52,291 nt of DNA from JAMDCX01 sp049977145 (GCA_049977145.1 JBMFGW010000011.1:1-52291); one strand, 5' to 3'; numbered from the stretch's first letter, positions 25,084 to 34,905 are shown. Notes: generated by a model from the sequence alone, not told the origin. Program-made: numbers and translations.

Positions 25084-26796
25084 ATGGCTGAATCACTGCC
25101 ATCGCCGGAGTTTCAATCCAATGCCGCAATGAGCGATGCCGCCACCGCTGCGGGCAGGCCACACACGACCCTGACCCGACACGCCAATTTATTTTCCAGC
25201 CTCACGCTGTTATCCCGCATATTTGGATTATTGCGGGACAAGGCATGCAGCTATTTTCTGGGGGTTGGCACCACATGGTCGGCCTTCTGGATGGGGTTTC
25301 AGTTTCCCAATTTGTTTCGGAGAATTTTTGGCGAAGGGGCGTTAACGGCGGTTTTTCTTCCGGTTTACACCCGCATGCGCCAAGAACGGGGGCAGGCGGC
25401 AGCGGATCAACTGGCGAGATCGGTAATCAGCTTACTTCTGATCACGCTGACCACCATCACCGTCATTGGCGAAGCCATTGTGCTGCCGATCACATTTTCG
25501 CATACCGTTTTACCCGCCAATCATCTGGCGGCCGCCATGATCGCCATCATGCTGCCATTTTCCATTGCGATATGTCTGGTGGCACTATTAGCGGCGATAG
25601 CTACCGCATGCGACCGGTTTGCGGCGCAGGCTGCAGCGCCGATTATTACCAATGTAGCGATGACCTTGGGTGCGGCCATTCCAGTCTGGATCTGGTCGCG
25701 GCATTACGCCTTGACGGATCGCATTTACTGGGTGGCCGGGGCGGTGCTGATTTCGGGCGTCCTGCAGGCGATTTTGCTGGCCCTTGTGGTCCGGCGAACG
25801 GGCTTCCGTTTTCGCGGGGCTTGGGCGTGGCGTGGGGACGGCGTGCGGGAAATCGTCACCAAAATGGTCCCGATGATACTAGGACTTTCCGCAGTGCAGC
25901 TCAACACATTTCTGGATTCGCAAATCGCATGGTGGTTTTCACCCGATGGGCATGGGGGCCGAGCCACCTTTTCGATCGCGGGCCTTCTGGTGCACGTACC
26001 GATGCTGGCGGGAGCATTGGGAAAATTATCGGTGGCCCAGAGAATTTATCTGCTGCCGGTGGGCGTGTTTGGCGTGGCCACAGCCACGGTTATTTTTCCG
26101 CGCTTGTCGGAAGCGGGAGCCAATCAGGATGCGGTGCGCACCGGGGAACTGTTGCGCATGGGATTACGCCGCAGTTTGTTTATCAGCCTGCCGACAACCC
26201 TGGGGATGATCCTGATTGCCCAGCCGCTGATTTCCGCAATTTATTTAGGCGGACAAGTCAACGCGGCCGATGTGGCGCAGGCGGTCTGGACGGCCCGCTG
26301 GTTCTGCATGGGAATATGGGCGTTTGAAATGCAGATGATTCTGGTGCGCGTATTTTATGCCTGGCGGGATGCCATAACGCCCATGAAAGTTGCGGTGGGC
26401 ATGGTACTCTTGAATATCACGCTGAATTTAACGCTGATCTGGTTTATGCAGGAAGGCGGAATTGCCGCCAGCACCAGCATTTCCGCGATGGTGCAATGCG
26501 CGATTCTACTATTTATTCTTCGGCGGCGGATTCAGTTGGGAAAGCTCGGTGAAGTCAGCCGTATGGCCGGCAAGTCGCTATTGGGGGCGGTGGTTATGCT
26601 GGCCGTGGGATGGGCGTTTTTACTGCTCATGCAGCGCAGTAGCTTGTTAACCTCTCTTCCACGCTGGCTGGCCGCGGTAATCGAACTGCTGGGGCTGGTT
26701 CCAACCGCAGCATTGATTTACGGACTGCTGATGCGCTGGCTGCAAGCGCCGGAGCTGGCGGATGTACCAATTCTAAGGCAGTTGGCGAAGCGCTAG
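25084..26796 (+). CDS. murJ: Lipid II flippase MurJ (MviN family)
   Basis: A 570-residue integral membrane protein with about 14 helices that flips the peptidoglycan precursor lipid II. Family motifs: LLSRIFGLLRDKACSYFLG, FWMGFQFPNLFRRIFGEGALTAVFLPVY (the MurJ signature) and a later LPVGVFGVATATVIFPRLSE. Its presence implies peptidoglycan synthesis. The start at 25084 lies one base after the thiE stop; another in-frame ATG at 25129 is possible. About 40 Ala/Ser-rich residues precede the first helix. Last gene of the glycosyltransferase-lpxA-thiE operon. Confidence 0.94.
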   Translation: MAESLPSPEFQSNAAMSDAATAAGRPHTTLTRHANLFSSLTLLSRIFGLLRDKACSYFLGVGTTWSAFWMGFQFPNLFRRIFGEGALTAVFLPVYTRMRQERGQAAADQLARSVISLLLITLTTITVIGEAIVLPITFSHTVLPANHLAAAMIAIMLPFSIAICLVALLAAIATACDRFAAQAAAPIITNVAMTLGAAIPVWIWSRHYALTDRIYWVAGAVLISGVLQAILLALVVRRTGFRFRGAWAWRGDGVREIVTKMVPMILGLSAVQLNTFLDSQIAWWFSPDGHGGRATFSIAGLLVHVPMLAGALGKLSVAQRIYLLPVGVFGVATATVIFPRLSEAGANQDAVRTGELLRMGLRRSLFISLPTTLGMILIAQPLISAIYLGGQVNAADVAQAVWTARWFCMGIWAFEMQMILVRVFYAWRDAITPMKVAVGMVLLNITLNLTLIWFMQEGGIAASTSISAMVQCAILLFILRRRIQLGKLGEVSRMAGKSLLGAVVMLAVGWAFLLLMQRSSLLTSLPRWLAAVIELLGLVPTAALIYGLLMRWLQAPELADVPILRQLAKR

Positions 26797-26820
26797 CATT
26801 ATGTCCCGTAAATAGCTTGA

Positions 26821-26952
26821 CACATTGAGAAACTACGGGATGTCGTCGGGCTGTACATGAACCCACCGGAACAAGCGTTGCGGCTGTCGGTGGATGAAAA
26901 ATGGACGTACAGATGCTTCAGCAGACGCTGGAAAAAGCCCGTGCTTGGTGAC
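26821..26952 (+). pseudogene. Remnant of an IS630-family transposase
   Basis: Translation from 26827 reads EKLRDVVGLYMNPPEQALRL followed by SVDEK, the well-known internal segment of one IS630 transposase subgroup. A stop precedes it, and the sequence degenerates right after the DEK motif. No inverted repeats were found. It is unrelated in sequence to the IS630 element at 5.9 kb, so it marks an independent old insertion. Confidence 0.75.
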
Positions 26953-26968
26953 TAAAACCTTTTCCGCA

Positions 26969-29248
26969 TCATTTGCGGTCCGCGGCGCGTGTGAAAATAA
27001 CATTGACTTCTTTCACCACGCTGCCGTCAAGTTCCCGCAACGGTGCGGTGATGGACGGCGAAACGCGCACAATAAAGTGCTGCGTTGCCTGATTATATAT
27101 CACCGCCCCCGCCATACCACCATGCACCGTAACCGTTGGCTTATACGGCGCAAAGCCGTGCAGTGTGACAACATCCTCTCCCGGTGCGAAGGCCACCGAC
27201 GCCATTAAAGCGCCGGGCAGATTGGCCATTGATGGTATTCTCGCCCGGCCAGTGCCCACAAATTTCCCGCGTTGCCCCATAAACGCAATACCAGCCGCTC
27301 CGGGCGAGGCGCAAACGTAATACGCCGCGTTATTAGCACCCAACGCACCGGTAAACTTCTGTCCCGCGGAGATACGCACGCAAGCTCCGGTAAAATAATT
27401 ATAAACATACATCGGCCGCTTTAGGCCAATATCATGCGCGGAAAAAGTAACCGCCTTTTTATCCTGCGGCCGGGGTGCAAAGGCAAATACATACGCCGTT
27501 TTCACGCCATCCTGATGGGTGTATGTCCGGGCAATGACGGGCGTGCGAATATGCAAGGCCCCATCCAGATACGCCCGATCAATGGGTACAATCGGCACAT
27601 CCGGCTTGATCAGTACGCCATCGCTGCGGCAGGTGCGCATCAGGTTGGCGCGATTTTCTTTGCCGATCGGATCGCCGAAGCCCACCACCCCCGCTGAAAG
27701 ATCCTGCAACAGCACATTGTCCGTGCGCCAGGACATGCACACATCATCCCATGGCCACAGGCCCAGGGCGCCAGCCAGACGCGAGGTAAACAAGCAGTCA
27801 TAAAATCGCGGACGGATAAAAATATCATCGCTGACGCGCGTGGCCATGACATTATTTATTGCCGATGATTCCAGCAATTCACACGGCAACGGCATGCAAT
27901 ACATGACCGTTACGCCATGCGCTGCCATGCCCTTGGCCATGTTGTGGTAAAAATCATGACCGGCGGTTAAGTTTGAAAAAAAATCGGAATATCGGGCGAT
28001 GGTACTCTGCCAGTCCTGCAAATACGTTTCCACGCCATTATCATGCAGATAGTTTGCAATATGATTCCAATAGCGCAAATGCACCGGTGCTATGCCGATG
28101 ATTTTATACCGCTTGTGATACGGACTTTTCTTGCTGATCCACCGCCCATGTACCACCAGCGGCATGCCTGCCTGCCGATCAAACGCTTCCAACCCATCAG
28201 GGAACAAATGTCGACTCGCGGTATAATGTGTCACTCCACCGAACTGATCCCAGTCCTGATGGCGATATTTCGGCAGCATGGAGCCGAGTTTTCTACCGTT
28301 ATAATTGGTGGAATCTTTGCGATACCACCAACTGTCCAGTTCCAGATAATGAATCGGAATATGTCGTGCCCGCAAATGACGGATTTCCGCCAGTACCGTG
28401 CCGGCATAGCCCAATTTTGGCTTAAAATGGTAATAATATGTTGCGCCGTGATCAGTCCAGTAGCCCAGATAACGCAGCACGGGTGCGGCCTCATTACTGG
28501 GCCTCGTTTTGCCACCTAATGTCGTCAGCGCAGGCCCCCATACGTCATACGCATGATTAATTCCATGGGTTATGACCATGATGCTGCGAATCTGAAATTT
28601 AGCCGGTACGGCGGCAACATTCTGATTCAACCGCACCAGCGCGTGGCTTATGCCGTTGCCACGCATGGTCATAATCGTGAAATGCCGGGCGGGAGAAATA
28701 ATTGCGGCATTGTAATGACGGTCAAAAAGCAGCCACGGTGTGCCGGACTGTCCCGCCGAAAACTGCGGCGGTGCGAAGGATTTATTGCGATAGCTGAGAA
28801 TATGCAGGCCATGCGGTTCAGAAATGAAATCTGGAAATGGAATTTGCGGATGCACTGTGGCTTGCTGAAAGGTAAGAATAAACTGTGCAACCGGACGAAC
28901 GACATAAGTGCGAATGGCTCCGGATACCAGTTTACCGTGATAAAGCCACTGGAAACACACCTGCTTATATGCGCCGAGGCGATCCTTGCCGGTGGTATGG
29001 TGGAGGGCCTGTACGGGTGGTGGAACAGTACCCGTGAAACTCCATGCCGGTGCAATACTACGCAGCGTGTAAACACCGGTATTCGGATTAACTGTCGTTT
29101 GTAATGCCACATTCGACTGGGCGCAAACGGAGCCGTTTACACTGGTCAGGGCGACCAACACCAGCACCATCACCAGCGCCGCGAGCCGATTCCATCGCAT
29201 CCGTAATTCAATCAACGTCATAAATAAGTAGAACCGTGAGGCCGACAT
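26969..29248 (-). CDS. Secreted glycosidase-like protein (clan GH-D-like)
   Basis: A 759-residue exported protein. A signal peptide lies near WNRLAALVMVLVLVALTSV...CAQS. The plan is N-terminal beta domain (to about residue 235), a barrel-like middle (LRYLGYWTDHGATYYYHF; HIPIHYLELDSWWY) and a C-terminal beta domain. VETYLQDWQS could hold the nucleophile Asp (KxD-type position), and RVSDDIFIRP resembles the acid/base segment of GH27/GH36 alpha-galactosidases. The assignment to clan GH-D rests on these two motifs only. Start ATG 29248 or, with a better signal peptide, ATG 29221 or 29200. It follows the kinase gene by 36 bp on the same strand. Substrate unknown. Confidence 0.6.
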   Translation of the reverse strand: MSASRFYLFMTLIELRMRWNRLAALVMVLVLVALTSVNGSVCAQSNVALQTTVNPNTGVYTLRSIAPAWSFTGTVPPPVQALHHTTGKDRLGAYKQVCFQWLYHGKLVSGAIRTYVVRPVAQFILTFQQATVHPQIPFPDFISEPHGLHILSYRNKSFAPPQFSAGQSGTPWLLFDRHYNAAIISPARHFTIMTMRGNGISHALVRLNQNVAAVPAKFQIRSIMVITHGINHAYDVWGPALTTLGGKTRPSNEAAPVLRYLGYWTDHGATYYYHFKPKLGYAGTVLAEIRHLRARHIPIHYLELDSWWYRKDSTNYNGRKLGSMLPKYRHQDWDQFGGVTHYTASRHLFPDGLEAFDRQAGMPLVVHGRWISKKSPYHKRYKIIGIAPVHLRYWNHIANYLHDNGVETYLQDWQSTIARYSDFFSNLTAGHDFYHNMAKGMAAHGVTVMYCMPLPCELLESSAINNVMATRVSDDIFIRPRFYDCLFTSRLAGALGLWPWDDVCMSWRTDNVLLQDLSAGVVGFGDPIGKENRANLMRTCRSDGVLIKPDVPIVPIDRAYLDGALHIRTPVIARTYTHQDGVKTAYVFAFAPRPQDKKAVTFSAHDIGLKRPMYVYNYFTGACVRISAGQKFTGALGANNAAYYVCASPGAAGIAFMGQRGKFVGTGRARIPSMANLPGALMASVAFAPGEDVVTLHGFAPYKPTVTVHGGMAGAVIYNQATQHFIVRVSPSITAPLRELDGSVVKEVNVIFTRAADRK

Positions 29249-29284
29249 TGCGGTTTTTTCAATTCAGTAAGGCCGTACGCGATC

Positions 29285-30607
29285 TCATGAGCCTTTCCAT
29301 TCCAGTAAGATAATAATGAATATTGCAAAAAGTAAACATCCCAGAAGAGCCAGCACCAGAGGGTCTTTAAACCGTTGCAGCATGGTGCGCGTACCAAGAT
29401 CAATGGTTGGCTCCTCTTCGGCTTCAACAATTTCCACCTCGCCACTATTAGCTTTGGCAGCGGTGCCGGTTTTCTCAATTTTAGCCAGCGTAGTCAAATC
29501 ATAGGCCCGGCGCGCTATTTTGGGTGGCTCACCGCGCGCCACGGACTCCAAATCCGCCAGCATGTCGGAAGTTGAGGCGTAACGTTTGGCGGGATCTTTG
29601 GCCATGGCTACTTCAATAATTTCCGATATTCCAGCGCTCAATTCCGGATTAACGTGATCCGGAGGTACCAGATCATCTTTTAAGTGTTTATGCATGACCG
29701 CCGCCGGAGACGGGGCCTCAAACGGAACACGCCCGGTTACCATATGGTACATGGTGGCGCCCAGCGAATAAATGTCCGCGCGGAAATCCACATTCAACTG
29801 ACCGCGAATCTGTTCCGGCGAAATATAATAGGGGGTGCCGTAGGCCTTACCCACTTCGGCCGCCGCCGCCGCCTTGTCTTCGGCTTCGCGGGCCAAGCCC
29901 ATATCGGCCAGTTTGGCAAAGCCTTCCGACGTCATCATGATGTTCTTGGGTTTGACATCCCGGTGAATCAGGCCATTCTGATGGGCGTGAACCAGCGCCC
30001 GGCAAACCTGAATGGTGATTTCCAACGCCTGTTTTTCCGGATATGGCTTTCCGGTTTCGATGAGGTGATCGTAAACCGTTTTCCCCGCGACATATTCCAT
30101 CACAAAATAGTGATAGCCGCCTGCCTCGCCCACGTCATATGCCGCCACAATATTGGGATGATTTAATTTTGCCGCCGCCTTACCCTCCATATAGAAACGA
30201 TCAACGAATTCCTTGTTTTCGCTCATACGCTTCGGCAGAACTTTGATGGCGACGATGCGATCCAGGGAGAGTTGCCGGGCCTTAAAGACCGTAGCCATGG
30301 CGCCGGCGCCGAGTTTGGAAATAATCTGATATCCCGGAATCTGCTGGAAAGTTTTCTGTTCCTCCACCGCCGCCTTGATCCGCGCCAGTTGGGTTTGGGT
30401 AACGTAGCCATTGGCGACAAGAATATCGGTTAACGAACGATGACTTTCCTGTCGCTGCAATTCCGTTTGTAACGAAAGACAATCACCTAACTCTTCCTGC
30501 GTGCAGAAGCCCTGGTCCACAATGTATTTACCCAGCATCGTTTCCATTTTGCCGGTAACATTACTTCCACTGCGGCTGCTGCCACTGTTGTTATTACTGT
30601 TAGCCAT
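29285..30607 (-). CDS. Membrane-anchored Ser/Thr protein kinase
   Basis: A 440-residue PknB-like kinase. Residues about 92-350 carry the kinase: glycine loop LGAGAMATVF, VAIKVL Lys122, catalytic loop HRDVKPKN (about 215-222) and DMG in place of DFG (LADMGLAR, 235-237), then GTPYYISPEQ. The first 85 residues (YIVDQGFCTQEELGDCLSLQ, then ILVANGYVTQTQLARI) resemble the paired helical units found at the N-terminus of GspE/PilB ATPases (MshEN-like). A single helix near residues 415-436 anchors the C-terminus, leaving only a few residues outside, so it is probably not a PASTA-type receptor. ATG 30607 is chosen because the longer frame lacks features. Confidence 0.9.
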   Translation of the reverse strand: MANSNNNSGSSRSGSNVTGKMETMLGKYIVDQGFCTQEELGDCLSLQTELQRQESHRSLTDILVANGYVTQTQLARIKAAVEEQKTFQQIPGYQIISKLGAGAMATVFKARQLSLDRIVAIKVLPKRMSENKEFVDRFYMEGKAAAKLNHPNIVAAYDVGEAGGYHYFVMEYVAGKTVYDHLIETGKPYPEKQALEITIQVCRALVHAHQNGLIHRDVKPKNIMMTSEGFAKLADMGLAREAEDKAAAAAEVGKAYGTPYYISPEQIRGQLNVDFRADIYSLGATMYHMVTGRVPFEAPSPAAVMHKHLKDDLVPPDHVNPELSAGISEIIEVAMAKDPAKRYASTSDMLADLESVARGEPPKIARRAYDLTTLAKIEKTGTAAKANSGEVEIVEAEEEPTIDLGTRTMLQRFKDPLVLALLGCLLFAIFIIILLEWKGS

Positions 30608-30897
30608 AGATCTCAAAACTCTTTTCGCCACCGGTGGTGGTCCAAACCAAATCTGACGGCCACACCCGATGATTATTACCATCCTGTCGGCACAGCGCCG
30701 GAAAACTGCTTAGAGGTCTATATTGTCCGGATATGCGCTCTGCTTGGCAAGTGATCCGAAAACATACACCGTTTGTGATACGCAAACTTCCGCGTGCCCG
30801 CGTTTTTGCTTCACCGTTACCCGCCGGATTCTCCCAACCCATTCCATGCCACCGCTATCGCCTTTATTATCGGCATAATGTACACTTGGCATGAATA

Positions 30898-31851
30898 CTA
30901 AAGCAAGTCCATCTTTCGCATCCATTGAACAAAGCGGCGCAGGCCCTCCCGTACCTGTACTTTAGGCGTATATCCCAGTTCGTGGCGGGCTTTGGAGATA
31001 TCCGCGTAGGTGATGGGAGGTTCTGAAACTGGAGCCGGAACGTTGCGGATTTTTGCCTCTTTCCCCAGTATTTCCGCCAAGGTGTGCACAAAATCAAGAT
31101 TTTCCACGGGATTTCCACAACCAAGGTTGTAGACACGATATCCCCGCGGCGAATCCAATGCCGCGATAAAACCATCAAGAATATCATCAATATACGTCCA
31201 GTCCCGTTTGAGATGCCCGGACGCAAACAACGTGAGTTCCTCGCCGGCGGTAATCTGCCGCGACCAGTGCCACGGCATCATATCGGGTCGGCCATGTGGG
31301 CCATAGACATTGAAAAATCTTAAGATGGTTACCGGCAAGTTCCAAAGGTGATGATGACTGTGGGCAAACAGTTCCATGGCCCGTTTACTGGCCGGATACG
31401 GGGCCAACGGACGGTCCGCCGCCGCGGTTTCCGCAAATGGCGCCGGCGTGGATTGGCCATACACCGAACCCGTGGATGCCAGCAGGCAATGCGGCGTGCC
31501 GATCTGTCGGGCGGCCTCCAGCAGATTCAATGTTCCCTGTACATTTACCGCGGCGTAAATCAGAGGATTGGTCACGCTGTACCGCACCGAGGCCATGGCC
31601 CCAATATGGGCAATAGCATCCGGTTGGTATTGTTGGCACAAATTCAGCAGCAGGTCCGCATTCCGCAAATCTCCTTCAATAAAGGTAAAGGTGGATTGGG
31701 ATATTAAATCCGCCAGATTGCGGCGCTTATGTTCCAATGGGTAATAATCACTGAAATTATCCAGACCCACCACATGATCGCCGCGCTCCAGCAGCCGCAC
31801 TGCAAGACGCGAGGCGATAAATCCTGCCGATCCCGTAACCAATACCTTCAT
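30898..31851 (-). CDS. NAD-dependent sugar-nucleotide epimerase
   Basis: A 317-residue extended short-chain dehydrogenase, closest in appearance to UDP-glucuronate/UDP-glucose 4-epimerases. The NAD motif is TGSAGFIASRL (residues about 7-17); the catalytic Ser/Tyr/Lys are in LASTGSVYG and YPASKRAMELF. LRFFNVYGPHGRPDMMPWHW and RDWTYIDDILDG match the UDP-glucuronate epimerase group. AAAGGA lies upstream of the ATG. It follows deoC by 15 bp. The likely role is supplying a nucleotide sugar for envelope glycans, but the exact substrate is not provable from sequence. Confidence 0.87.
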   Translation of the reverse strand: MKVLVTGSAGFIASRLAVRLLERGDHVVGLDNFSDYYPLEHKRRNLADLISQSTFTFIEGDLRNADLLLNLCQQYQPDAIAHIGAMASVRYSVTNPLIYAAVNVQGTLNLLEAARQIGTPHCLLASTGSVYGQSTPAPFAETAAADRPLAPYPASKRAMELFAHSHHHLWNLPVTILRFFNVYGPHGRPDMMPWHWSRQITAGEELTLFASGHLKRDWTYIDDILDGFIAALDSPRGYRVYNLGCGNPVENLDFVHTLAEILGKEAKIRNVPAPVSEPPITYADISKARHELGYTPKVQVREGLRRFVQWMRKMDLL

Positions 31852-31866
31852 ACATCAGGTCCTTTG

Positions 31867-32574
31867 CTATTCTTGTGGTACTTGATTTAATATCGCAACG
31901 CTGGTGGAACAACCTATTCGATCCGCTCCCGCTTGCAGCATTGCCTGCGCTGCCGCCAGATCACGAATACCCCCCGCAGCCTTCACGCGTAAGTTCCCGC
32001 AATATTGTTTTAACCACCGGACCGCCTGGACCGTGGCCCCACCCGCCGGATGAAAGCCCGTACTGGTTTTGACAAAATCCGCACCACCTTCCATTGCCGC
32101 CCGACATCCCATGGCGATCTGCGATTCCGTAAGAACCGCGGTTTCCAGAATCACTTTCAGCAGGACATGCGGCACTGCGGTTTTCACCGCCGCCGCAACT
32201 TCCCGGACATCCGTCCGCGCCGCATCAATGTCTCCGGATAAAAGGGCCGGAATCCAAATGACCATATCAATTTCATCCGCGCCGGCCTTTGCACACTGTA
32301 CCGCTTCGAAAGCCTTGACCGAAGAATCCTGTGTTCCAAAGGGAAAACCCACCACCGCGCACGCGGCCACCCGCGTATCGGCGGCGGCGATGCGATTCCG
32401 CTGGCCAGCGTCCAGCATGGTCCGCACCTGACCGAGCCAGCGTGCATTAACACACACCGCCGCAAAACGGTATTCCAAGGCTGCGGCAACCGCAGCGCGG
32501 ATGTCCGATTCCACAGACTCCGGTTTGAGAACCGTGTGGTCGATCCGACGGGCAAGTTGAAGGCGATTCATCAT
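31867..32574 (-). CDS. deoC: Deoxyribose-phosphate aldolase
   Basis: Cleaves 2-deoxyribose 5-phosphate to acetaldehyde and glyceraldehyde 3-phosphate in deoxynucleoside salvage. The class I aldolase barrel (235 residues) shows IDHTVLKPE at the N-terminus, DEIDMVIWIPALLSGD, the Schiff-base Lys in FVKTSTGF, and the second Lys in RVKAAGGIRDL. It heads the minus-strand group with the epimerase, kinase and glycosidase. No nucleoside phosphorylase or deaminase gene accompanies it. Confidence 0.95.
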   Translation of the reverse strand: MMNRLQLARRIDHTVLKPESVESDIRAAVAAALEYRFAAVCVNARWLGQVRTMLDAGQRNRIAAADTRVAACAVVGFPFGTQDSSVKAFEAVQCAKAGADEIDMVIWIPALLSGDIDAARTDVREVAAAVKTAVPHVLLKVILETAVLTESQIAMGCRAAMEGGADFVKTSTGFHPAGGATVQAVRWLKQYCGNLRVKAAGGIRDLAAAQAMLQAGADRIGCSTSVAILNQVPQE

Positions 32575-32802
32575 CCAATCTCAATTTTAGCGACACCTGA
32601 CCATTGAATAATGTAGCATGAAATGGAATTTCATGCATGGTGTATGCCAAAGTCGGCGAGAAGCGGCCGTGAATAATGGTTTTGGGACGCACAAAAACAA
32701 GCAATCAGTAAAAAAAACTCAAGTTTGGCGTGCAGGCGGCGCGGCCTACGCTATAATTAGGATTGTTGATGAGGTTGGTTTTGTTTTAATGAGAGGTGCA
32801 TC

Positions 32803-33705
32803 ATGCGGCGGGTACCAAAGAATCCGGAAAGCAAGGATATATCCGCGGCTCTTTCCGGTTGGAGTTTTGAACCTGGACAAGTTAATGTCCGGATTATTCG
32901 CGGGAGCGATGGCAAAGCTAAGATTCAATTGCGTCTGGATTTGGGACTGCTGCAAATGGAGGTTAGTGGTCGGCCTGATGGTAAGCGTCCGCACAGATAT
33001 GCTTCGGAATTGGATTTTCAAATCCAGCGGCTCAAGAAGCACCGTGCAACCGGCGGCAGCGACGCTGATTTTCAACTTACGGCGCGGGACTGTCGCTTGC
33101 TACGCGATGAATCGTCCTTGTTTTATCACCGCTATTTAAGTTTATTCGTACTGGGCCGGTATGATGGTGTGGTACGCGATACCCGACACAATATCGCCGT
33201 ATTAGACCTGTGTCATCAGTTCGGACCAACGCAGTTTGACCGGCAAATTCTTGAGCAGTACCGTCCCTACATTGTTATGATGGAAGGTCGGGCCAGAGCA
33301 TGTGCCGCCTTGCGTGACGGTTTTGTCAATACCGCCATTGCCTATCTCCGGGGTACCTTAAAAAATGTCATCGGCATCTATGGCAATCCCGGCGCCGGCG
33401 AATCTCCGGAAGCTTTGATTCTCTCGGATATGATCCATGATATTCGTCGACAATTACCGCCGGATCCGCGTGCGGAACTCAACCGCCTGCTGAAAAAAGC
33501 GGTGGCTGGGGAAAAATATGAGGAAGCGGCGCAGTTACGCGATCAACTTATGGCCATGCACACCGCGGGAGTGGCAGCGGGAAAACCCGCAGTCAGGACA
33601 GCGGCGGCTAGACGCCCGGTCGCGGCGCATAAAAGCCGCCGCAAGGTAATACCTGATTCGCAGGCGCACGATTATCCAGCGGGCGACGCGCCCGTGGAAT
33701 CTTGA
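32803..33705 (+). CDS. UVR-motif protein of planctomycete type
   Basis: A 300-residue cytoplasmic protein. Near the C-terminus, LNRLLKKAVAGEKYEEAAQL followed by RDQL is a UVR motif, the helical hairpin through which UvrB and UvrC interact and which also occurs in McsA-like proteins. The rest (LRLDLGLLQMEVSGRPDGKR, HRYLSLFVLGRYDGVVRDTRHN) matches no enzyme I know. The basic C-terminal tail is probably disordered. GAGAGGTG lies just before ATG 32803; a TATAAT hexamer at 32752-32757 could be its -10. A role in DNA repair or protein quality control would be speculation. Confidence 0.75.
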   Translation: MRRVPKNPESKDISAALSGWSFEPGQVNVRIIRGSDGKAKIQLRLDLGLLQMEVSGRPDGKRPHRYASELDFQIQRLKKHRATGGSDADFQLTARDCRLLRDESSLFYHRYLSLFVLGRYDGVVRDTRHNIAVLDLCHQFGPTQFDRQILEQYRPYIVMMEGRARACAALRDGFVNTAIAYLRGTLKNVIGIYGNPGAGESPEALILSDMIHDIRRQLPPDPRAELNRLLKKAVAGEKYEEAAQLRDQLMAMHTAGVAAGKPAVRTAAARRPVAAHKSRRKVIPDSQAHDYPAGDAPVES

Positions 33706-33730
33706 CAGTATGCCAGGCGCGCGTTACGGT
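33702..33730 (+). promoter_or_regulatory. Putative promoter of the exported helical protein gene
   Basis: TTGACA (33702-33707) overlaps the stop codon of the UVR-motif gene, with TACGGT (33725-33730) after 17 bp. The -35 is perfect and the -10 is weak. The leader before the next ATG would be about 95 nt. Confidence 0.4.
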
Positions 33731-33830
33731 CAATATCATAGGGTCTGCTGGCACGGGTGGAAAAGTGGTTGTAACGGGGTGATTGACGCGGTGGGTTAAT
33801 CGGTCAGTATCGCATCGGAGAAACAAGTCT

Positions 33831-34874
33831 ATGAGTAAGCAGCGGCATCGTGTTTTGTTTTTCCTATTGGGTGCAACGGGTTTATTTCTAACCCAACTGG
33901 CGGCGGCAGCCCCGGCGCTGCCGCCATCGAGTCGTGGTACGCCTTCCGCTTCCGATGAAACTACCATCGCCGCGTTTGTTAATTATTACGCCCACCAGAT
34001 GTCTTCGGCCGTGGACTCCCGCGCTATGGTGCGCGCGCGGCGGCGGCTATTAAAACCTCTGGAATCCACGACCAGTCCGCCATCGGCGGAATTTATTTAT
34101 GATTTCGGAACGCAGGTGAATAATGATTTTGCCCCGTTGCTGGCCCATAAAAAGACCGCATTGAATGCCGCCATCACCATCGGATCCATTCCGGACATCA
34201 GTATGCAGGCCGCGCTGCAGACGGCGCTAAATAACCCCAACCCCGCCGTGCGCTATTGGGGAGCCAAAGGCTTGGGGAATATTTTTAACCAACTCTTGGC
34301 TATTGGTCCTGCCTATCAACAGGCAATAGAATCAGTGCAACAGGCGTTAGCCGTGGAAGCTGATCCGCTGGCCGCCGAAGAAATGTGTGCCGTGCTCCTT
34401 ACGCAGAATCCGGTTCCACCCGGAACGGCGAACCTGACCGCCAGGGCACTGGCCCGCGCTATTGCGGGGTATCAGGATGTGGTTCCCGACAATTTGGATA
34501 TTGCCGGCAAGCTGGCGGCTGATCTGGCCGTCGCGGCACAAGGGGCCACCTTGACCGCCGCACAAAAAGCCAACGCGATGCACACGTTGTCGTTACTTAT
34601 GAGCGACACGGCGCAATACCTGAACGCCGGGTTATTAGATCCCAAGCAGAAGTTCTCTGCCTTTAGCGCCATGACCAGCGCCGCCGCAGCCATGAACGCC
34701 GTTACCGGCACGACAAATTTTTCACTTTCCGGCGTTAATGCCCAGAGCAGTCCGGCGGCCATTCTTTTGCAGGTCAATGGTATTACCGGATCACAGAGTC
34801 AAGCGGGATCGGTACAAAAACTTTTTCCGACAGCAGCGATTCCACCCAGAATATCGGCACTACAAGGCCATTGA
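33831..34874 (+). CDS. Exported HEAT-like helical protein of unknown function
   Basis: A 347-residue protein with a signal peptide (VLFFLLGATGLFLTQLAAAAPA). The mature part is Ala-rich and helical. LQTALNNPNPAVRYWGAKGL followed by GNIF looks like one HEAT-type repeat, so a repeat scaffold is plausible. No catalytic motif is seen. ATG 33831 is preceded by GGAG at about 10 nt; a longer frame from 33783 would destroy the signal peptide. It lies 31 bp before aroA on the same strand. Confidence 0.7.
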   Translation: MSKQRHRVLFFLLGATGLFLTQLAAAAPALPPSSRGTPSASDETTIAAFVNYYAHQMSSAVDSRAMVRARRRLLKPLESTTSPPSAEFIYDFGTQVNNDFAPLLAHKKTALNAAITIGSIPDISMQAALQTALNNPNPAVRYWGAKGLGNIFNQLLAIGPAYQQAIESVQQALAVEADPLAAEEMCAVLLTQNPVPPGTANLTARALARAIAGYQDVVPDNLDIAGKLAADLAVAAQGATLTAAQKANAMHTLSLLMSDTAQYLNAGLLDPKQKFSAFSAMTSAAAAMNAVTGTTNFSLSGVNAQSSPAAILLQVNGITGSQSQAGSVQKLFPTAAIPPRISALQGH

Positions 34875-34905
34875 ACGGCTAGGAGCCGGGAAGTGTTTCA
34901 GCGTT

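Noticed and set aside
28043..29104. Plus-strand open frames opposite the GH-D-like gene
   Set aside because: They are antisense shadows of a long gene with clear signal peptide and domain features.
30710..30925. Minus-strand open frame of 71 codons between the epimerase and kinase genes
   Set aside because: It starts inside the epimerase 3' end, has a poor ribosome-binding site and no family resemblance; I could not exclude a small gene but do not call it.
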